Shown: one piece after another, positions 1 through 8,605 of the stretch
How the letters are laid out: every line of letters begins with the position of its first letter
How positions within the stretch are numbered: the stretch's first letter is position 1
Assembly (NCBI RefSeq): GCF_021245985.1
Contig: NZ_JAJQXA010000002.1
Span: forward strand, 164,668-228,667
DNA length: 64,000 bases
Reading direction: 5' to 3'
Origin: Flavobacterium soyae
Lineage (GTDB): Bacteria; Bacteroidota; Bacteroidia; Flavobacteriales; Flavobacteriaceae
The notes under the pieces: generated by a model
Database searches by the model: none
What the model was told of the DNA's origin: nothing
Seen by the model: the letters and a program-made list of their open reading frames with translations, nothing else
Translations under genes and position numbers: made by a program

Positions 1-427
1 GCGGTCTAACAGCTTCTTTAGGCACTCCGCCAAAAGAAATTATAATTTCCTTAGTTTCGCCAACTTTTTGATTTTCAGTTAAAGTAATGAAAAACGCATT
101 TCCGTCTCTTTCAAATTTTAATTCTTTTCCGTTTTGCATTACTTTCGTAATGTTCATAGGTTCCTGCAAATCGATCTGCATTTTATTATTCTCCGTTAAA
201 ACAGTATAACGAACCGTATTTGAGCCAGATATAGTTCTATCCGCAGGATTTACTTTTATATCCAGATGATAATATTTTAAATCCCACCAGGCTCTTTCTT
301 TTGTAATGCTTCCGCGTAAAGTATCCTGATGTGTAAAAACCGTTTCAGACTTATTCATAAGTCCTTGAGCATTGGCAGCAAAACCAATTAGAAAAGCTAT
401 TATAACACTTCCAACGTATTTTTTCAT
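1..427 (-). CDS. M1 family aminopeptidase, N-terminal part (truncated by window edge)
   Basis: The first 142 codons of a secreted zinc aminopeptidase; the catalytic part lies outside the window. The protein opens with a signal peptide (MKKY, a hydrophobic stretch, cleavage expected after ANA near residue 20). It continues with the beta-rich N-terminal domain typical of M1 enzymes: a WWDLKYYHLDI segment, then DRTISGSNTVRYT, then alternating strands. The HExxH zinc site is not visible, so the M1 assignment rests on this N-terminal resemblance. The gene is divergent from the CBM9-like gene, with 116 bases between the starts. A second M1 enzyme lies at the other end of the window. Confidence 0.8.
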   Translation of the reverse strand, partial: MKKYVGSVIIAFLIGFAANAQGLMNKSETVFTHQDTLRGSITKERAWWDLKYYHLDIKVNPADRTISGSNTVRYTVLTENNKMQIDLQEPMNITKVMQNGKELKFERDGNAFFITLTENQKVGETKEIIISFGGVPKEAVRP

Positions 428-543
428 TATAAATTAAGTTTTTGAATTAGTTATAATATTAGTATAAATTTTTATTTTTTTGTTACAGATTTGTATTCCT
501 ATACAGTATTGTTTTTTTATTTTAGCTAAAATTTACCAGTTTT

Positions 544-1242
544 ATGAAATATTGTTCTTTTTTATACCTTTTGACATTCCTGTATTCACTAAATAATTAT
601 TCCCAGACATTTCCTGTTCATAAAACAAGCGAGAAAATAATGATTGACGGAGATTTAACCGATTGGAAAACACCTTTTTTAGGTCCGTTTGTAGTTCATA
701 ATTCAAGCGAAAAAGCAACACAAAATACAATGGTTTCACTTTCGTGGAATGATGAAAACCTTTATATCGCTTATCATTCCGTAGATTCGAAAATAGTTGG
801 AAAGTCTCAGAAAAAAGATTCAAAGATCTATGAAGCTGATGATTTAGTTGAAGTATTTATTGATCCGGATGGTGACGGAAAAAATTATCTTGAAATTGGT
901 GTAAATGCTTTTTCTACCAATTATGATATGCTGATAAAATGTATTTCTCCTGAATGTGGAGGCTGGAAAACGACAATGAATTTTGATATAGAAGGATTAG
1001 AAGCTGTCAGCAAAATAACTCCTGAAGGTTTTGATACCGAAATTAAAATCCCTTTTACGAGCCTGGAAAAAATCGAAAACGGAAATTTCTTAAAGCCAAA
1101 AATTGGTACAAAATGGAAAGCTAATACTTTTAGAATTGATTACGGTAACACAACCGAATATCTTGCATTACAGGATTATAAAAGTTTAAGGTTTGGTTTT
1201 CATCACCCGGAAGAATTTGCGGTTTTTGAGTTTATGGAGTGA
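544..1242 (+). CDS. Secreted CBM9-like (DOMON-type) carbohydrate-binding family protein
   Basis: A 232-residue exported protein with a signal peptide (about residues 1-20, ending NNYSQ) and one beta-sandwich domain of the type found in family 9 carbohydrate-binding modules. Visible hallmarks are IDGDLTDW near residue 34, the strand VSLSWNDENLYIAYH, and the Asp-rich loop DLVEVFIDPDGDGKNYLEI, which in this fold often binds metal. In Bacteroidota, stand-alone proteins of this type are usually annotated as carbohydrate-binding family 9-like; the ligand is not known. No enzyme domain is attached. The gene is monocistronic and its 3' end faces hisIE across a palindromic repeat element. Confidence 0.7.
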   Translation: MKYCSFLYLLTFLYSLNNYSQTFPVHKTSEKIMIDGDLTDWKTPFLGPFVVHNSSEKATQNTMVSLSWNDENLYIAYHSVDSKIVGKSQKKDSKIYEADDLVEVFIDPDGDGKNYLEIGVNAFSTNYDMLIKCISPECGGWKTTMNFDIEGLEAVSKITPEGFDTEIKIPFTSLEKIENGNFLKPKIGTKWKANTFRIDYGNTTEYLALQDYKSLRFGFHHPEEFAVFEFME

Positions 1243-1310
1243 GTGTTGCGAGATGGCACACAGATGATGCTGATTCGCTATGCGAAAGTGCGGATTTATA
1301 CGGATTTTTT

Positions 1311-1410
1311 TGTCATTTCGAGGAACGAGAAATCGCACTCGTTTATCGACAAAGATTGGAGATATCCTTTGCGGAATTTCTAGTGCGATTTCTCGTTCCT
1401 CGAAATGACA
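1311..1410. repeat. Family 1 palindromic repeat element, copy a (convergent gap CBM9/hisIE)
   Basis: A 100-bp element bounded by a perfect 29-bp inverted repeat (1311-1339 and 1382-1410, starting TGTCATTTCGAGGAACGAG). The 42-bp core is not symmetric and contains TCGACAAAGATTGG. It fills the gap between two convergent genes and could act as a bidirectional terminator. Related copies lie at 44612-44694 and 48437-48535, with a single arm near 47908. No coding capacity is seen. Confidence 0.9.
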
Positions 1411-1418
1411 ACTTTGTG

Positions 1419-2015
1419 TTACTTCTGGCGCTTTTTCAAAACATCAACAACATCATTCAATTGAAAACCTTTTGCCTGCAGTAAAATCAGATAATGAAAA
1501 AGCAAATCAGCGCTTTCGCTAAGGAATAAATCATCATTATCATCTTTTGCTTCGATCACCACTTCTACAGCTTCTTCACCTACTTTTTGAGCAATTTTAT
1601 TGATTCCTTTTTCGAATAATGAAGCAACATAACTCTTCTCCGAATCGGCATTTTCTCTACGGATTTTGATTGTGTTTTCTAAATGAGAAATGAAACCATA
1701 ATTTTCCTTGTTTTCCTCCTGCCAGCAAGTATCTGCACCCGTGTGACAGGTTGGCCCAACAGGTTTTGCCTGAATTAAAAGTGTATCTCCGTCGCAGTCA
1801 TTTTTAATACTTACCAAATTTAAAAAATTGCCACTCTCCTCACCTTTTGTCCAAAGTCTTTGTTTGGATCGGCTAAAGAATGTTACTTTTTGTGTTTCTA
1901 TTGTTTTTTGAAGCGATTCTTCGTTCATATAACCCAGCATCAAAACATTTTTTGTTTCTGAATCCTGAATTATCGCCGGAATCAATCCGTGTGCGCTTTT
2001 TATATCAATTTCCAT
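1419..2015 (-). CDS. hisIE: Bifunctional phosphoribosyl-AMP cyclohydrolase / phosphoribosyl-ATP pyrophosphatase
   Basis: A fused enzyme for steps 2 and 3 of histidine synthesis: it hydrolyses phosphoribosyl-ATP to phosphoribosyl-AMP and then opens the purine ring. The N-terminal cyclohydrolase half shows the DCDGD magnesium motif (73-77) and zinc cysteines in GPTCHTG and C97. The C-terminal pyrophosphatase half shows KVGEEAVE (144-151). At 198 residues it matches the usual HisIE fusion. It is the last gene of the his operon, 97 bases after hisF, and a repeat-derived hairpin follows its stop. The gap upstream is filled by a heptamer repeat. Confidence 0.96.
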   Translation of the reverse strand: MEIDIKSAHGLIPAIIQDSETKNVLMLGYMNEESLQKTIETQKVTFFSRSKQRLWTKGEESGNFLNLVSIKNDCDGDTLLIQAKPVGPTCHTGADTCWQEENKENYGFISHLENTIKIRRENADSEKSYVASLFEKGINKIAQKVGEEAVEVVIEAKDDNDDLFLSESADLLFHYLILLQAKGFQLNDVVDVLKKRQK

Positions 2016-2053
2016 TTTAGATTTTAGATTTTAGATTTTAGATTTTAGATTTT
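2016..2053. repeat. Heptamer tandem repeat (about five copies of TTTAGAT)
   Basis: A simple tandem array directly abutting the hisIE start codon on the upstream side. Related shorter runs of the same words occur at about 3685-3715, 35729-35765 and 35824-35858. It is too AT-rich and unstructured to be a regulatory hairpin by eye. Being a multiple of seven bases, it could change length by slippage. Confidence 0.85.
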
Positions 2054-2112
2054 GATTCTCTGAAATCTTATTATTATAGATTTAATCTCTTTGTTCTTGT
2101 TTCTTGCTTCTT

Positions 2113-2868
2113 TTAAAGTCTAACTTCAATACCGTTACTCCTAAGCTCTTCTTTCAAAGCCTTTATCTCAATTTCTTTAAAGTGAAAAACGCTCGCAGCC
2201 AAAGCCGCATCTGCTTTTCCTTCTTTAAATGAATCTACGAAATGCTGTATATTTCCCGCACCGCCAGAAGCAATTATCGGAATATTGATTAAGGTTGATA
2301 ATTTAGCCAAAGCTTCGTTTGCAAAACCGTTTTTAGTTCCGTCGTTATCCATTGAGGTGAATAATATTTCGCCGGCACCGCGCTCTGCAACTTCTATAGC
2401 CCAATCGAATAAATTTAGTTCTGTTGGGACTTTTCCACCTACTAAATGTACAATCCATTGTCCGTCAATTTGTTTGGCATCAATTGCCACTACAACGCAT
2501 TGGCTTCCGAATTTCTGCGCCAAATCATTAATTAACTGCGGATTTTTTACTGCCGATGAATTAATCGAAACTTTATCTGCACCGTTATTCAGCAGAATTT
2601 CAACATCTTCAACAGACGAAATCCCGCCGCCAACGGTAAACGGAATATTGATTTTTTCCGCCACACTTCGTACCATATTAACCAGCGTTTTACGTCGTTC
2701 TTCGGTTGCCGAAATATCCAGAAAAACCAATTCATCTGCACCTTCAGCAGAGTAAATTTCTGCTAATTCTACAGGATCTCCGGCATCGCGCAAGTCAACA
2801 AAGTTAACGCCTTTTACGGTTCTTCCGTTTTTTATATCTAAGCAGGGTATGATTCTTTTTGCTAACAT
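2113..2868 (-). CDS. hisF: Imidazole glycerol phosphate synthase cyclase subunit
   Basis: The (beta/alpha)8-barrel cyclase half of IGP synthase. It uses ammonia delivered by HisH to convert PRFAR into imidazole glycerol phosphate and AICAR. Its 251 residues match the family length. The two catalytic aspartates are in place: D11 ([12 protein letters not shown]) and D130 (VVAIDAK). Phosphate-binding glycines are seen in FTVGGGI and IASGGAG. It lies downstream of hisA in the operon; the intervening 85 bases carry repeats built on the words TTAGATAATTT and ATTATCTAA. Confidence 0.97.
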   Translation of the reverse strand: MLAKRIIPCLDIKNGRTVKGVNFVDLRDAGDPVELAEIYSAEGADELVFLDISATEERRKTLVNMVRSVAEKINIPFTVGGGISSVEDVEILLNNGADKVSINSSAVKNPQLINDLAQKFGSQCVVVAIDAKQIDGQWIVHLVGGKVPTELNLFDWAIEVAERGAGEILFTSMDNDGTKNGFANEALAKLSTLINIPIIASGGAGNIQHFVDSFKEGKADAALAASVFHFKEIEIKALKEELRSNGIEVRL

Positions 2869-2881
2869 TTTTTTAATGTGT

Positions 2882-2962
2882 TAATGAGAAAATTTGATAA
2901 TTAGATAATTTTCTGCGTTTGCTAAACAATTATCTAATTTTCTAATTGACAAATTATCTAAT
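2882..2962. repeat. AT-rich intergenic repeat (TTAGATAATTT / AATTATCTAA type)
   Basis: The hisA-hisF gap consists of short inverted and direct copies of TTAGATAATTT-like words. The same vocabulary recurs in the lpxD2-efp gap (35029-35143) and before the HsdR-like gene (51660-51705), so this is a dispersed spacer family and not a his-specific signal. Confidence 0.6.
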
Positions 2963-3676
2963 TATAAAGTTTTCTAGTTGCTTTAGTGTAATTCTTCCTT
3001 CGTAAATCGCTTTCCCAATGATTGTTCCTTCACAGCCTAATTCGGCTAATTTTGGTAATTCATCAAAAGTTGAAATTCCTCCCGAAGCTATTAGTTTTAC
3101 TCCTTTTGCTTCTTCTAAAATTTTCCCGTAAAGATCAAAACTTGGGCCTTCAAGCATTCCGTCTTTGGCAATATCGGTACAAATAACATACTGAATCCCT
3201 TTCGTTTGATAATCCTGAATAAACGGAACCAAGTCTTCATTTGATTCTTCTAACCAGCCTGAAACAGCAATTTTTTCATCTTTTGCGTCAGCTCCTAAAA
3301 TAATTTTATCTGAACCATATTCTGAAATCCATTTTTCAAAAATAGCTCTGTTTTTTACCGCAATACTTCCGCCAGTAATTTGATTTGCACCACTTTCAAA
3401 AGCAATTCTCAAATCATCATCCGATTTTAATCCACCGCCAAAATCAATTTTTAAGCCCGTTTGCGTTGCAATTTGTTCCAAGATCTTATAATTGACAATT
3501 TTGCTTGATTTTGCACCGTCTAAATCTACTAAATGGAGGTATTCAATTCCGTGTGCTTCAAATGATTTCGCTACTTCAAGCGGATTTTCGTTGTAAATTA
3601 TTTTGGTATCATAATCACCTTTTGATAAACGAACACATTTTCCGTCAATGATATCTATGGCTGGTATTATTCTCAT
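2954..3676 (-). CDS. hisA: ProFAR isomerase (phosphoribosylformimino-AICAR-phosphate isomerase)
   Basis: A (beta/alpha)8-barrel isomerase that converts ProFAR to PRFAR by Amadori rearrangement, feeding HisF-HisH. The catalytic general acid/base pair is visible as D8 ([12 protein letters not shown]) and D130 (ILGADAK). The half-barrel phosphate motifs DFGGGLK and IASGGIS are also present. At 240 residues it has normal length. It sits between hisH (123-base gap) and hisF. It is paralogous to HisF; the call as HisA comes from the IDGKCVRL signature and operon position. Confidence 0.96.
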   Translation of the reverse strand: MRIIPAIDIIDGKCVRLSKGDYDTKIIYNENPLEVAKSFEAHGIEYLHLVDLDGAKSSKIVNYKILEQIATQTGLKIDFGGGLKSDDDLRIAFESGANQITGGSIAVKNRAIFEKWISEYGSDKIILGADAKDEKIAVSGWLEESNEDLVPFIQDYQTKGIQYVICTDIAKDGMLEGPSFDLYGKILEEAKGVKLIASGGISTFDELPKLAELGCEGTIIGKAIYEGRITLKQLENFIIR

Positions 3677-3799
3677 GTTTTGATATTTTAGATTTAAGAG
3701 TTTAGATTTTAGATTATTTTCTAAACTGATATTTTGATTGAAATTGATTTTTGATATTGCAATTGGAATTTGGAATTTTAAAAATTGGAATTTTAAAAT

Positions 3800-4381
3800 T
3801 TACATTTTTAAGAAATTCTCTAAAATCTTCTCCCCAACTGCACCACTTTTTTCTGGGTGAAACTGAGTTCCGTAAAAATTATCTTTTTGTAAAGCCGATG
3901 CATATTCTAAATCGTAATTTGTTGTTGCAATGGCTTCTGCACAGTTTGGAGCATAAAAACTGTGAACCAGATACATAAATTCATTTTCTGGAATGTCTGC
4001 AAATAAATCTGATTTTAAGTTATAAATTTGATTCCAGCCCATTTGCGGCACTTTTACCTGATTTGAAAACTTTACAACATCAACATCAAAAATTCCTAAA
4101 CCTTTTGTATTTCCTTCTTCAGATGAATTGCACATCAACTGCATTCCAAGACAAATTCCTAAAACAGGCTGTTTCAAATTCGGAATCAAACTGTCTAAAC
4201 CGCTTTCACGAAGTTTCGTCATTGCTGAACTTGCTTCGCCAACTCCAGGAAAAATCACTTTATCTGCCGCCTGAATTTCTTCTGGATTATTACTTAAAAC
4301 AGCTTTAAAACCCAATCTTTCAATAGCAAACATAATGCTCTGAATATTTCCTGCTCCGTAATTTATAATTACTATTTTCAT
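3800..4381 (-). CDS. hisH: Imidazole glycerol phosphate synthase glutaminase subunit
   Basis: A class I glutamine amidotransferase that hydrolyses glutamine and channels ammonia to HisF. The catalytic triad is visible: C77 in GICLGMQ, and H175 and E177 in FHPEKSG. The 193-residue length is standard. It lies 68 bases downstream of hisB and 123 bases upstream of hisA; both gaps contain repeat sequence. Confidence 0.96.
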   Translation of the reverse strand: MKIVIINYGAGNIQSIMFAIERLGFKAVLSNNPEEIQAADKVIFPGVGEASSAMTKLRESGLDSLIPNLKQPVLGICLGMQLMCNSSEEGNTKGLGIFDVDVVKFSNQVKVPQMGWNQIYNLKSDLFADIPENEFMYLVHSFYAPNCAEAIATTNYDLEYASALQKDNFYGTQFHPEKSGAVGEKILENFLKM

Positions 4382-4382
4382 T

Positions 4383-4449
4383 AAAAAAGCTTTAAGCTTT
4401 AAGCCGTAAGCTTTAGGCTTATTGCCTATTGCCTATAGCTTATAGCGTT
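4383..4449. repeat. GCTTTAAGC / GCCTATAGC palindromic spacer repeat
   Basis: The hisB-hisH gap is built from imperfect palindromic words (AAGCTTTAAGC, AAGCTTTAGGC, TTGCCTATAGC). Related sequence occurs twice in the hisG-hisD gap (about 8414-8450 and 8560-8600), so one spacer family is used in two gaps of the same operon. Confidence 0.7.
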
Positions 4450-5586
4450 TTACAACATTCCTTTCGTCGAAGGTAAAATCATTTTTTCGGTATCTCTTTT
4501 TACGGCTACTTTTATGGCTTTTGCGAAAGCTTTAAAAATGGCTTCGATTTTATGATGTTCGTTAATTCCTTCTGCTTTGATATTTAAATTGGCTTTTGCT
4601 CCGTCAGAAAATGATTTAAAGAAATGATAGAACATTTCAGTTGGCATTTTACCCACCATTTCGCGTTTAAATTCGGTTTCCCAAATCAGCCAGTTTCTTC
4701 CTCCAAAGTCAATAGCGGCTTGAGCTAAACAATCATCCATTGGAAGACAAAATCCGTAACGCTCAATTCCTAATTTATTTCCTAGTGCTTTCGCGAAAAC
4801 TTCTCCCAAAGCAATTGCTGTATCCTCGATTGTATGATGTTCATCAACTTCTAAATCCCCTTTTACCAGAATTTCTAAATCCATTTGGCCGTGACGTGAA
4901 ATTTGATCTAACATGTGATCAAAGAACGCAATTCCAGTGTCGATTTTGCTTTTTCCGGTTCCGTCAAGATTTAGATTGATATAAATATCCGTTTCATTTG
5001 TTTTACGAGTAATCGATGCTGAACGTGCTTCTAATTTCAAAAACTCATAGATTTTTTTCCAATCCATTGTCTGTAAAACGATTGTTTCGTTCAATTCTTC
5101 ACGTTTAGATGAAATTTCGTTGCTTCCAATTCCGTCTGTATCGTTCATAAAAATAGCTTTTGCGCCAAGATTTTTAGCCAATTCCACATCTGTCAAACGA
5201 TCTCCTAAAACAAAAGAATTCTCTAAATCATATTCTGGATTATTTAAATATTTGGTCAACAATCCAGTTCTTGGTTTGCGTGTTGGTGCATTTTCTTCTG
5301 GGAAAGTTCTGTCAACAAAGATTTCATCAAATACAACGCCTTCGTTTTCAAAAGCTTTTAAGATAAAATTCTGCGTTGGCCAAAACGTATTTTCAGGAAA
5401 ACTATCAGTTCCTAGTCCGTCCTGATTGGTTACCATTGCCAGTTCATAATCTAATTCATTGGCAATTTTAGCCAGATATTGAAAGGCTTTCGGGTAAAAC
5501 TCCAGTTTATCTAAACTGTCTAATTGGTAATTTTCAGGTTCTAAAACAATCGTTCCGTCACGATCGATAAAAAGTACTTTTTTCAT
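4450..5586 (-). CDS. hisB: Bifunctional histidinol-phosphatase / imidazoleglycerol-phosphate dehydratase
   Basis: A fusion catalysing two non-adjacent steps: dehydration of imidazole glycerol phosphate and dephosphorylation of histidinol phosphate. The N-terminal HAD phosphatase (about 1-170) shows the nucleophile motif FIDRDGT (D8, D10) and [11 protein letters not shown]. The C-terminal IGPD domain (about 190-378) shows [17 protein letters not shown] and NEHHKIEA, the histidine-rich manganese ligands. The segment that carries the structural zinc in E. coli HisB-N (C-x-H ... C-x-C-RKP) is [17 protein letters not shown] here, so all four zinc ligands are absent. The length of 378 residues is normal for the fusion. 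Confidence 0.96.
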   Translation of the reverse strand: MKKVLFIDRDGTIVLEPENYQLDSLDKLEFYPKAFQYLAKIANELDYELAMVTNQDGLGTDSFPENTFWPTQNFILKAFENEGVVFDEIFVDRTFPEENAPTRKPRTGLLTKYLNNPEYDLENSFVLGDRLTDVELAKNLGAKAIFMNDTDGIGSNEISSKREELNETIVLQTMDWKKIYEFLKLEARSASITRKTNETDIYINLNLDGTGKSKIDTGIAFFDHMLDQISRHGQMDLEILVKGDLEVDEHHTIEDTAIALGEVFAKALGNKLGIERYGFCLPMDDCLAQAAIDFGGRNWLIWETEFKREMVGKMPTEMFYHFFKSFSDGAKANLNIKAEGINEHHKIEAIFKAFAKAIKVAVKRDTEKMILPSTKGML

Positions 5587-5602
5587 GGTTTATATTTTTT
5601 CT

Positions 5603-5944
5603 GCCACAGATTAAAAGGATTAAATGGATTTTTCTTTTGCCACGAATTTGCTTCGCCTATTCGCTATCGCTCGAGTCACTAATTTTCACTAATTTAATTT
5701 CATCCACATTGGTGTAGTCCCTACGGGACAATTGTTGATGGTATTAATTCTTTTTTCTACCGACATTTAATCTCTACGAGATAATTCAATTAAAGAATTA
5801 GAAATATTTAATCTTTTAAAAGAACTCCGTTAGGAGTTAGATATCGGTAAAAAAAACTCCAAATGAATATTTGTCCCGTAGGGACTATACTTACTAAGAA
5901 TCATCATAATAAATCCAACAAAAATAATCCGTTTAATCTGTGGC
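5603..5944. repeat. Outer inverted repeat (GCCACAGATTAAA type) framing the hisC-hisB gap
   Basis: Imperfect inverted arms GCCACAGATTAAAAGGATT (5603-5621) and AATCCGTTTAATCTGTGGC (5926-5944) enclose the 369-base gap between hisC and hisB. A related, compact inverted repeat lies at 42235-42303. The palindromic element at 5715-5887 is nested inside. No ORF is supported in the gap. Confidence 0.75.
5715..5887. repeat. Family 3 nested-palindrome element, copy A
   Basis: A 173-bp element with perfect 17-bp terminal inverted repeats (TAGTCCCTACGGGACAA at 5715-5731, its complement at 5871-5887). Inside are further palindrome-like words: TCTCTACGAGA and AACTCCGTTAGGAGTT, flanked by CTACCGAC and ATCGGTA. 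A second copy at 18662-18826 is in the opposite orientation. It resembles a MITE or REP-type non-autonomous element and lies inside the his operon between hisC and hisB. Confidence 0.88.
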
Positions 5945-5955
5945 CTATATCTTTT

Positions 5956-7005
5956 TTACTTCAACAACTTTAATTCTCTAATTACAACAGCATTTTCTTC
6001 TTTTGTCCCAATTGTAAAACGAAGGCAGTTTTCACATAAAGGCTGTGTTGTTCTGTTTCGAATTACGATTCCTTTTTCGATTAATTGATTGTATCTTTTG
6101 TTCGCGTCATCCACTTTTGCTAGAATAAAATTAGCTTCTGTTGGATACACTTTTTCTACAAAATTAACTTCAAGCAAAACTTTAAGTAATTCTTCTCTCT
6201 GCTCAATAATAGAAGCTATTTCCTGTTTTATTTTTTCAGAATCTTTTAAACGTTCTTTTGCTCTTTTCTGTGTCAGTTCGTTTACGTTATATGGCGGCTT
6301 TATTTTGTTTAAAACCGAAATAACAGCTTCTGACGCATAACAGATTCCTAAACGAATTCCAGCCAAACCATACGCTTTTGAAAGTGTTTGTGTAATAATC
6401 AAATTTGGATATTCGTCAATTTCAATTAACCAGCTTTCTTTCTCCGAAAAGTCAATATAGGCTTCGTCAATAACCACTAATCCATTAAAATTTTTAAGCA
6501 GTTTTACCACGCTTTCATCAGAAAAAGAATTTCCGGTTGGATTATTTGGAGAACATAAAAAGATAATTTTTGTGTTTTCATCTACAGCTTCCAGAATCTT
6601 TTCAACTTGTGGCTGAAAATCATTTGTCAACAGAATTTCTCTGTTTTCAATTGCATTTATATTCGCCAAAACACTGTACATTCCGTATGTTGGCGGTAAA
6701 GTGATAATATTATCTGTTTTTGGTTCGCAAAAAGCTCTGAAAATCAAATCCAAAACTTCGTCGCTTCCGTTTCCTAACAAAATCTGACTTTGCTTTGTAT
6801 TGTTATTTTTAGCCAAAATTGCCTTAACTGAATTCTGCTGTGGGTCCGGATAGCGGTTTACGCCATTTTGAAACGGATTTTCATTGGCATCTAAAAAAAT
6901 CATTTCTGCGGTATCAAAATCTTCAAACTCATCTCTTGCAGACGAATACGGTTTTAAAGATTTTACGTTTTCACGTGTAATTGTATTTATATCGAAAGTA
7001 TTCAT
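5956..7005 (-). CDS. hisC: Histidinol-phosphate aminotransferase
   Basis: A PLP-dependent fold-type I aminotransferase that converts imidazole acetol phosphate and glutamate to histidinol phosphate. The Schiff-base lysine is K210 in TQTLSKAYGLAG, with SPNNPTGN (152-159) and VVIDEAYIDF for cofactor contacts; substrate phosphate contacts are expected from RYPDPQ and the C-terminal arginines. The 349-residue length is normal. It lies 116 bases after hisD, in a gap holding two hairpins, and 369 bases before hisB, in a gap filled by repeat elements. Confidence 0.95.
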   Translation of the reverse strand: MNTFDINTITRENVKSLKPYSSARDEFEDFDTAEMIFLDANENPFQNGVNRYPDPQQNSVKAILAKNNNTKQSQILLGNGSDEVLDLIFRAFCEPKTDNIITLPPTYGMYSVLANINAIENREILLTNDFQPQVEKILEAVDENTKIIFLCSPNNPTGNSFSDESVVKLLKNFNGLVVIDEAYIDFSEKESWLIEIDEYPNLIITQTLSKAYGLAGIRLGICYASEAVISVLNKIKPPYNVNELTQKRAKERLKDSEKIKQEIASIIEQREELLKVLLEVNFVEKVYPTEANFILAKVDDANKRYNQLIEKGIVIRNRTTQPLCENCLRFTIGTKEENAVVIRELKLLK

Positions 7006-7020
7006 TTTCTAAGTTTTGCT

Positions 7021-7113
7021 CCTGCAAGGTTTTCAAAACCTTGTAGGTATTATTGTTTAGCTTTTATAATCAGGATCAAATTTAAACCTGCAAGGTTTTA
7101 AAAACCTTGCAGG
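7021..7113. repeat. Pair of CCTGCAAGGTTTT hairpins between hisD and hisC
   Basis: Two near-identical palindromes, 7021-7047 and 7087-7113, each of the form CCTGCAAGGTTTT then its complement, separated by 39 bases. The first has one mismatch at its end (TTGTAGG). They sit inside the operon without an obvious U-tract, so they more likely pause polymerase, stabilise RNA ends or are simply mobile repeats than terminate. Confidence 0.85.
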
Positions 7114-7121
7114 ATTACCCT

Positions 7122-8405
7122 CTATTTTAATGATTGTAATCTAAGCGTTACTGCATTTTTATGCGCTTGTAAACCTTCGGCTTCAGCCATAATTTCAATC
7201 GCTTTTCCAATGTTTTGAATTCCTTTTTCTGATATTTTTTGAAAAGTCATCGATTTCATAAAACTATCAAGGTTTACACCGCTGTAATTTTTAGCATAAC
7301 CGTTTGTCGGCAGCGTGTGATTAGTTCCAGATGCATAATCTCCGGCACTTTCCGGCGTATAATTTCCAATAAAAACTGAACCTGCATTTACGATTCCGTT
7401 ACAGTAGAAATCATCATATTCAGAACAGATAATAAAGTGTTCCGGGCCATATTCGTTGATTAAATCTAATGCGATTTGATCAGTTTCGACATAAATTAAT
7501 TTCGAATTTTCGATTGCTTTTATGGCGATGGCTTTTCTTGGAAGTACTTCAATTTGCGATTGAATTTCTTTTTCAACTTGGTCAATTAATTTTCTTGAAG
7601 TCGAAACTAAAATTACCTGACTGTCTGTTCCGTGTTCTGCCTGAGACAATAAATCTGAAGCTACAAAGGCTGGAACTGCTGTATCATCGGCTACAATTAA
7701 CAATTCTGATGGGCCGGCCGGCATATCGATTGCAACTCCAAATTGTGTTGCCAATTGTTTTGCCACAGTTACAAACTGATTCCCAGGTCCGAAAATCTTA
7801 TACACTTTTGGAATCGATTTTGTTCCAAAGGTCATTCCTGCGATTGCCTGAATTCCGCCTACTTTTAATATTTTAGTTACGCCGCATAAATTAGCAGCGT
7901 ACAAAATTGCCGGATTTATTTTTCCTGTTTTATCCGGAGGCGAGCATAATACAATTTCTTTACAGCCTGCAATTTCAGCAGGAACGGCCAGCATTAATAC
8001 TGTTGAAAATAAAGGTGCCGTTCCGCCCGGAATATATAATCCAATTTTTTGAATTGGTCTTTTTTCCTGCCAGCAATTTACACCTTCAATAGTTTCAACT
8101 TCTATTCTTTCTGTTTTTTGAGCGCTGTGAAACTTGTAGATATTGTCTTTTGCCAGTTGAATTGCTTCTTTTAATTCATTCGGAATCAATTCAATTGCTT
8201 CTTTAATTTCTTCTGCAGAAACTTGATAATTATCTAATGTAATTCCGTCAAAAATCGAAGTATATTTTGCTACGGCTTCATCTCCTTTTTTCTGAACTTC
8301 TCTGAAGATTTCTTTTACCGTAACTTCAATATCATCAATCGTTTGGGTTGGTCTTTTTAATATTTCAGACCAGGTATCTGGTTTTGGATTGTCTATTTTA
8401 TTCAT
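7122..8405 (-). CDS. hisD: Histidinol dehydrogenase
   Basis: A zinc- and NAD-dependent enzyme that oxidises histidinol in two steps to histidine, the end of the pathway. Recognised by GLYIPGGTAPLFSTVLM, GPGNQFVTVAK, MPAGPSELLIVAD and the active-site region LLSQAEHGTDSQ. A C-terminal SGVNLDSFMKSMTFQ segment is also typical. The 427-residue length is normal. It is the second gene of the operon, 200 bases downstream of hisG, with repeat-rich sequence in that gap. Confidence 0.96.
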   Translation of the reverse strand: MNKIDNPKPDTWSEILKRPTQTIDDIEVTVKEIFREVQKKGDEAVAKYTSIFDGITLDNYQVSAEEIKEAIELIPNELKEAIQLAKDNIYKFHSAQKTERIEVETIEGVNCWQEKRPIQKIGLYIPGGTAPLFSTVLMLAVPAEIAGCKEIVLCSPPDKTGKINPAILYAANLCGVTKILKVGGIQAIAGMTFGTKSIPKVYKIFGPGNQFVTVAKQLATQFGVAIDMPAGPSELLIVADDTAVPAFVASDLLSQAEHGTDSQVILVSTSRKLIDQVEKEIQSQIEVLPRKAIAIKAIENSKLIYVETDQIALDLINEYGPEHFIICSEYDDFYCNGIVNAGSVFIGNYTPESAGDYASGTNHTLPTNGYAKNYSGVNLDSFMKSMTFQKISEKGIQNIGKAIEIMAEAEGLQAHKNAVTLRLQSLK

Positions 8406-8413
8406 TTTATTTT

Positions 8414-8600
8414 TTGCTTTAAGCTTTAAGCAGCAGGCTTTAGGCTTTATTAACGTTGTGTTTATTTTACCGCAAAGTTCGCAAGGTTTTTTCTGTTCTT
8501 TGGCTTAGAAAACGATAAGTTCGCAAAGCTGTTGTCGAGAATTGGAATTTAATATTTTTTAAAGCTTAAAGCCTATTGCCTAAAGCCTATAGCGTGCAAA
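8414..8600. repeat. Repeat-filled gap between hisG and hisD
   Basis: This gap has palindromic GCTTTAAGC words at both ends (about 8414-8450 and 8560-8600). The centre resembles another dispersed family, ACCGCAAAG...CGCAAGG (about 8469-8530), which is also suggested at 14412-14450 and 42832-42895. No ORF, promoter box or terminator was found, which is consistent with transcription reading through from hisG to hisD. Confidence 0.6.
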
Positions 8601-8605
8601 GCATA

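Noticed and set aside
1239..1484. An 81-codon plus-strand ORF after the CBM9-like gene
   Set aside because: It runs through the palindromic repeat element and into the 3' end of hisIE in antisense; no protein-like pattern.
2016..2053. Heptamer array considered as a CRISPR or phase-variation signal
   Set aside because: There are no spacers, and it lies outside the coding sequence with no promoter elements in or next to it; treated as simple repeat.
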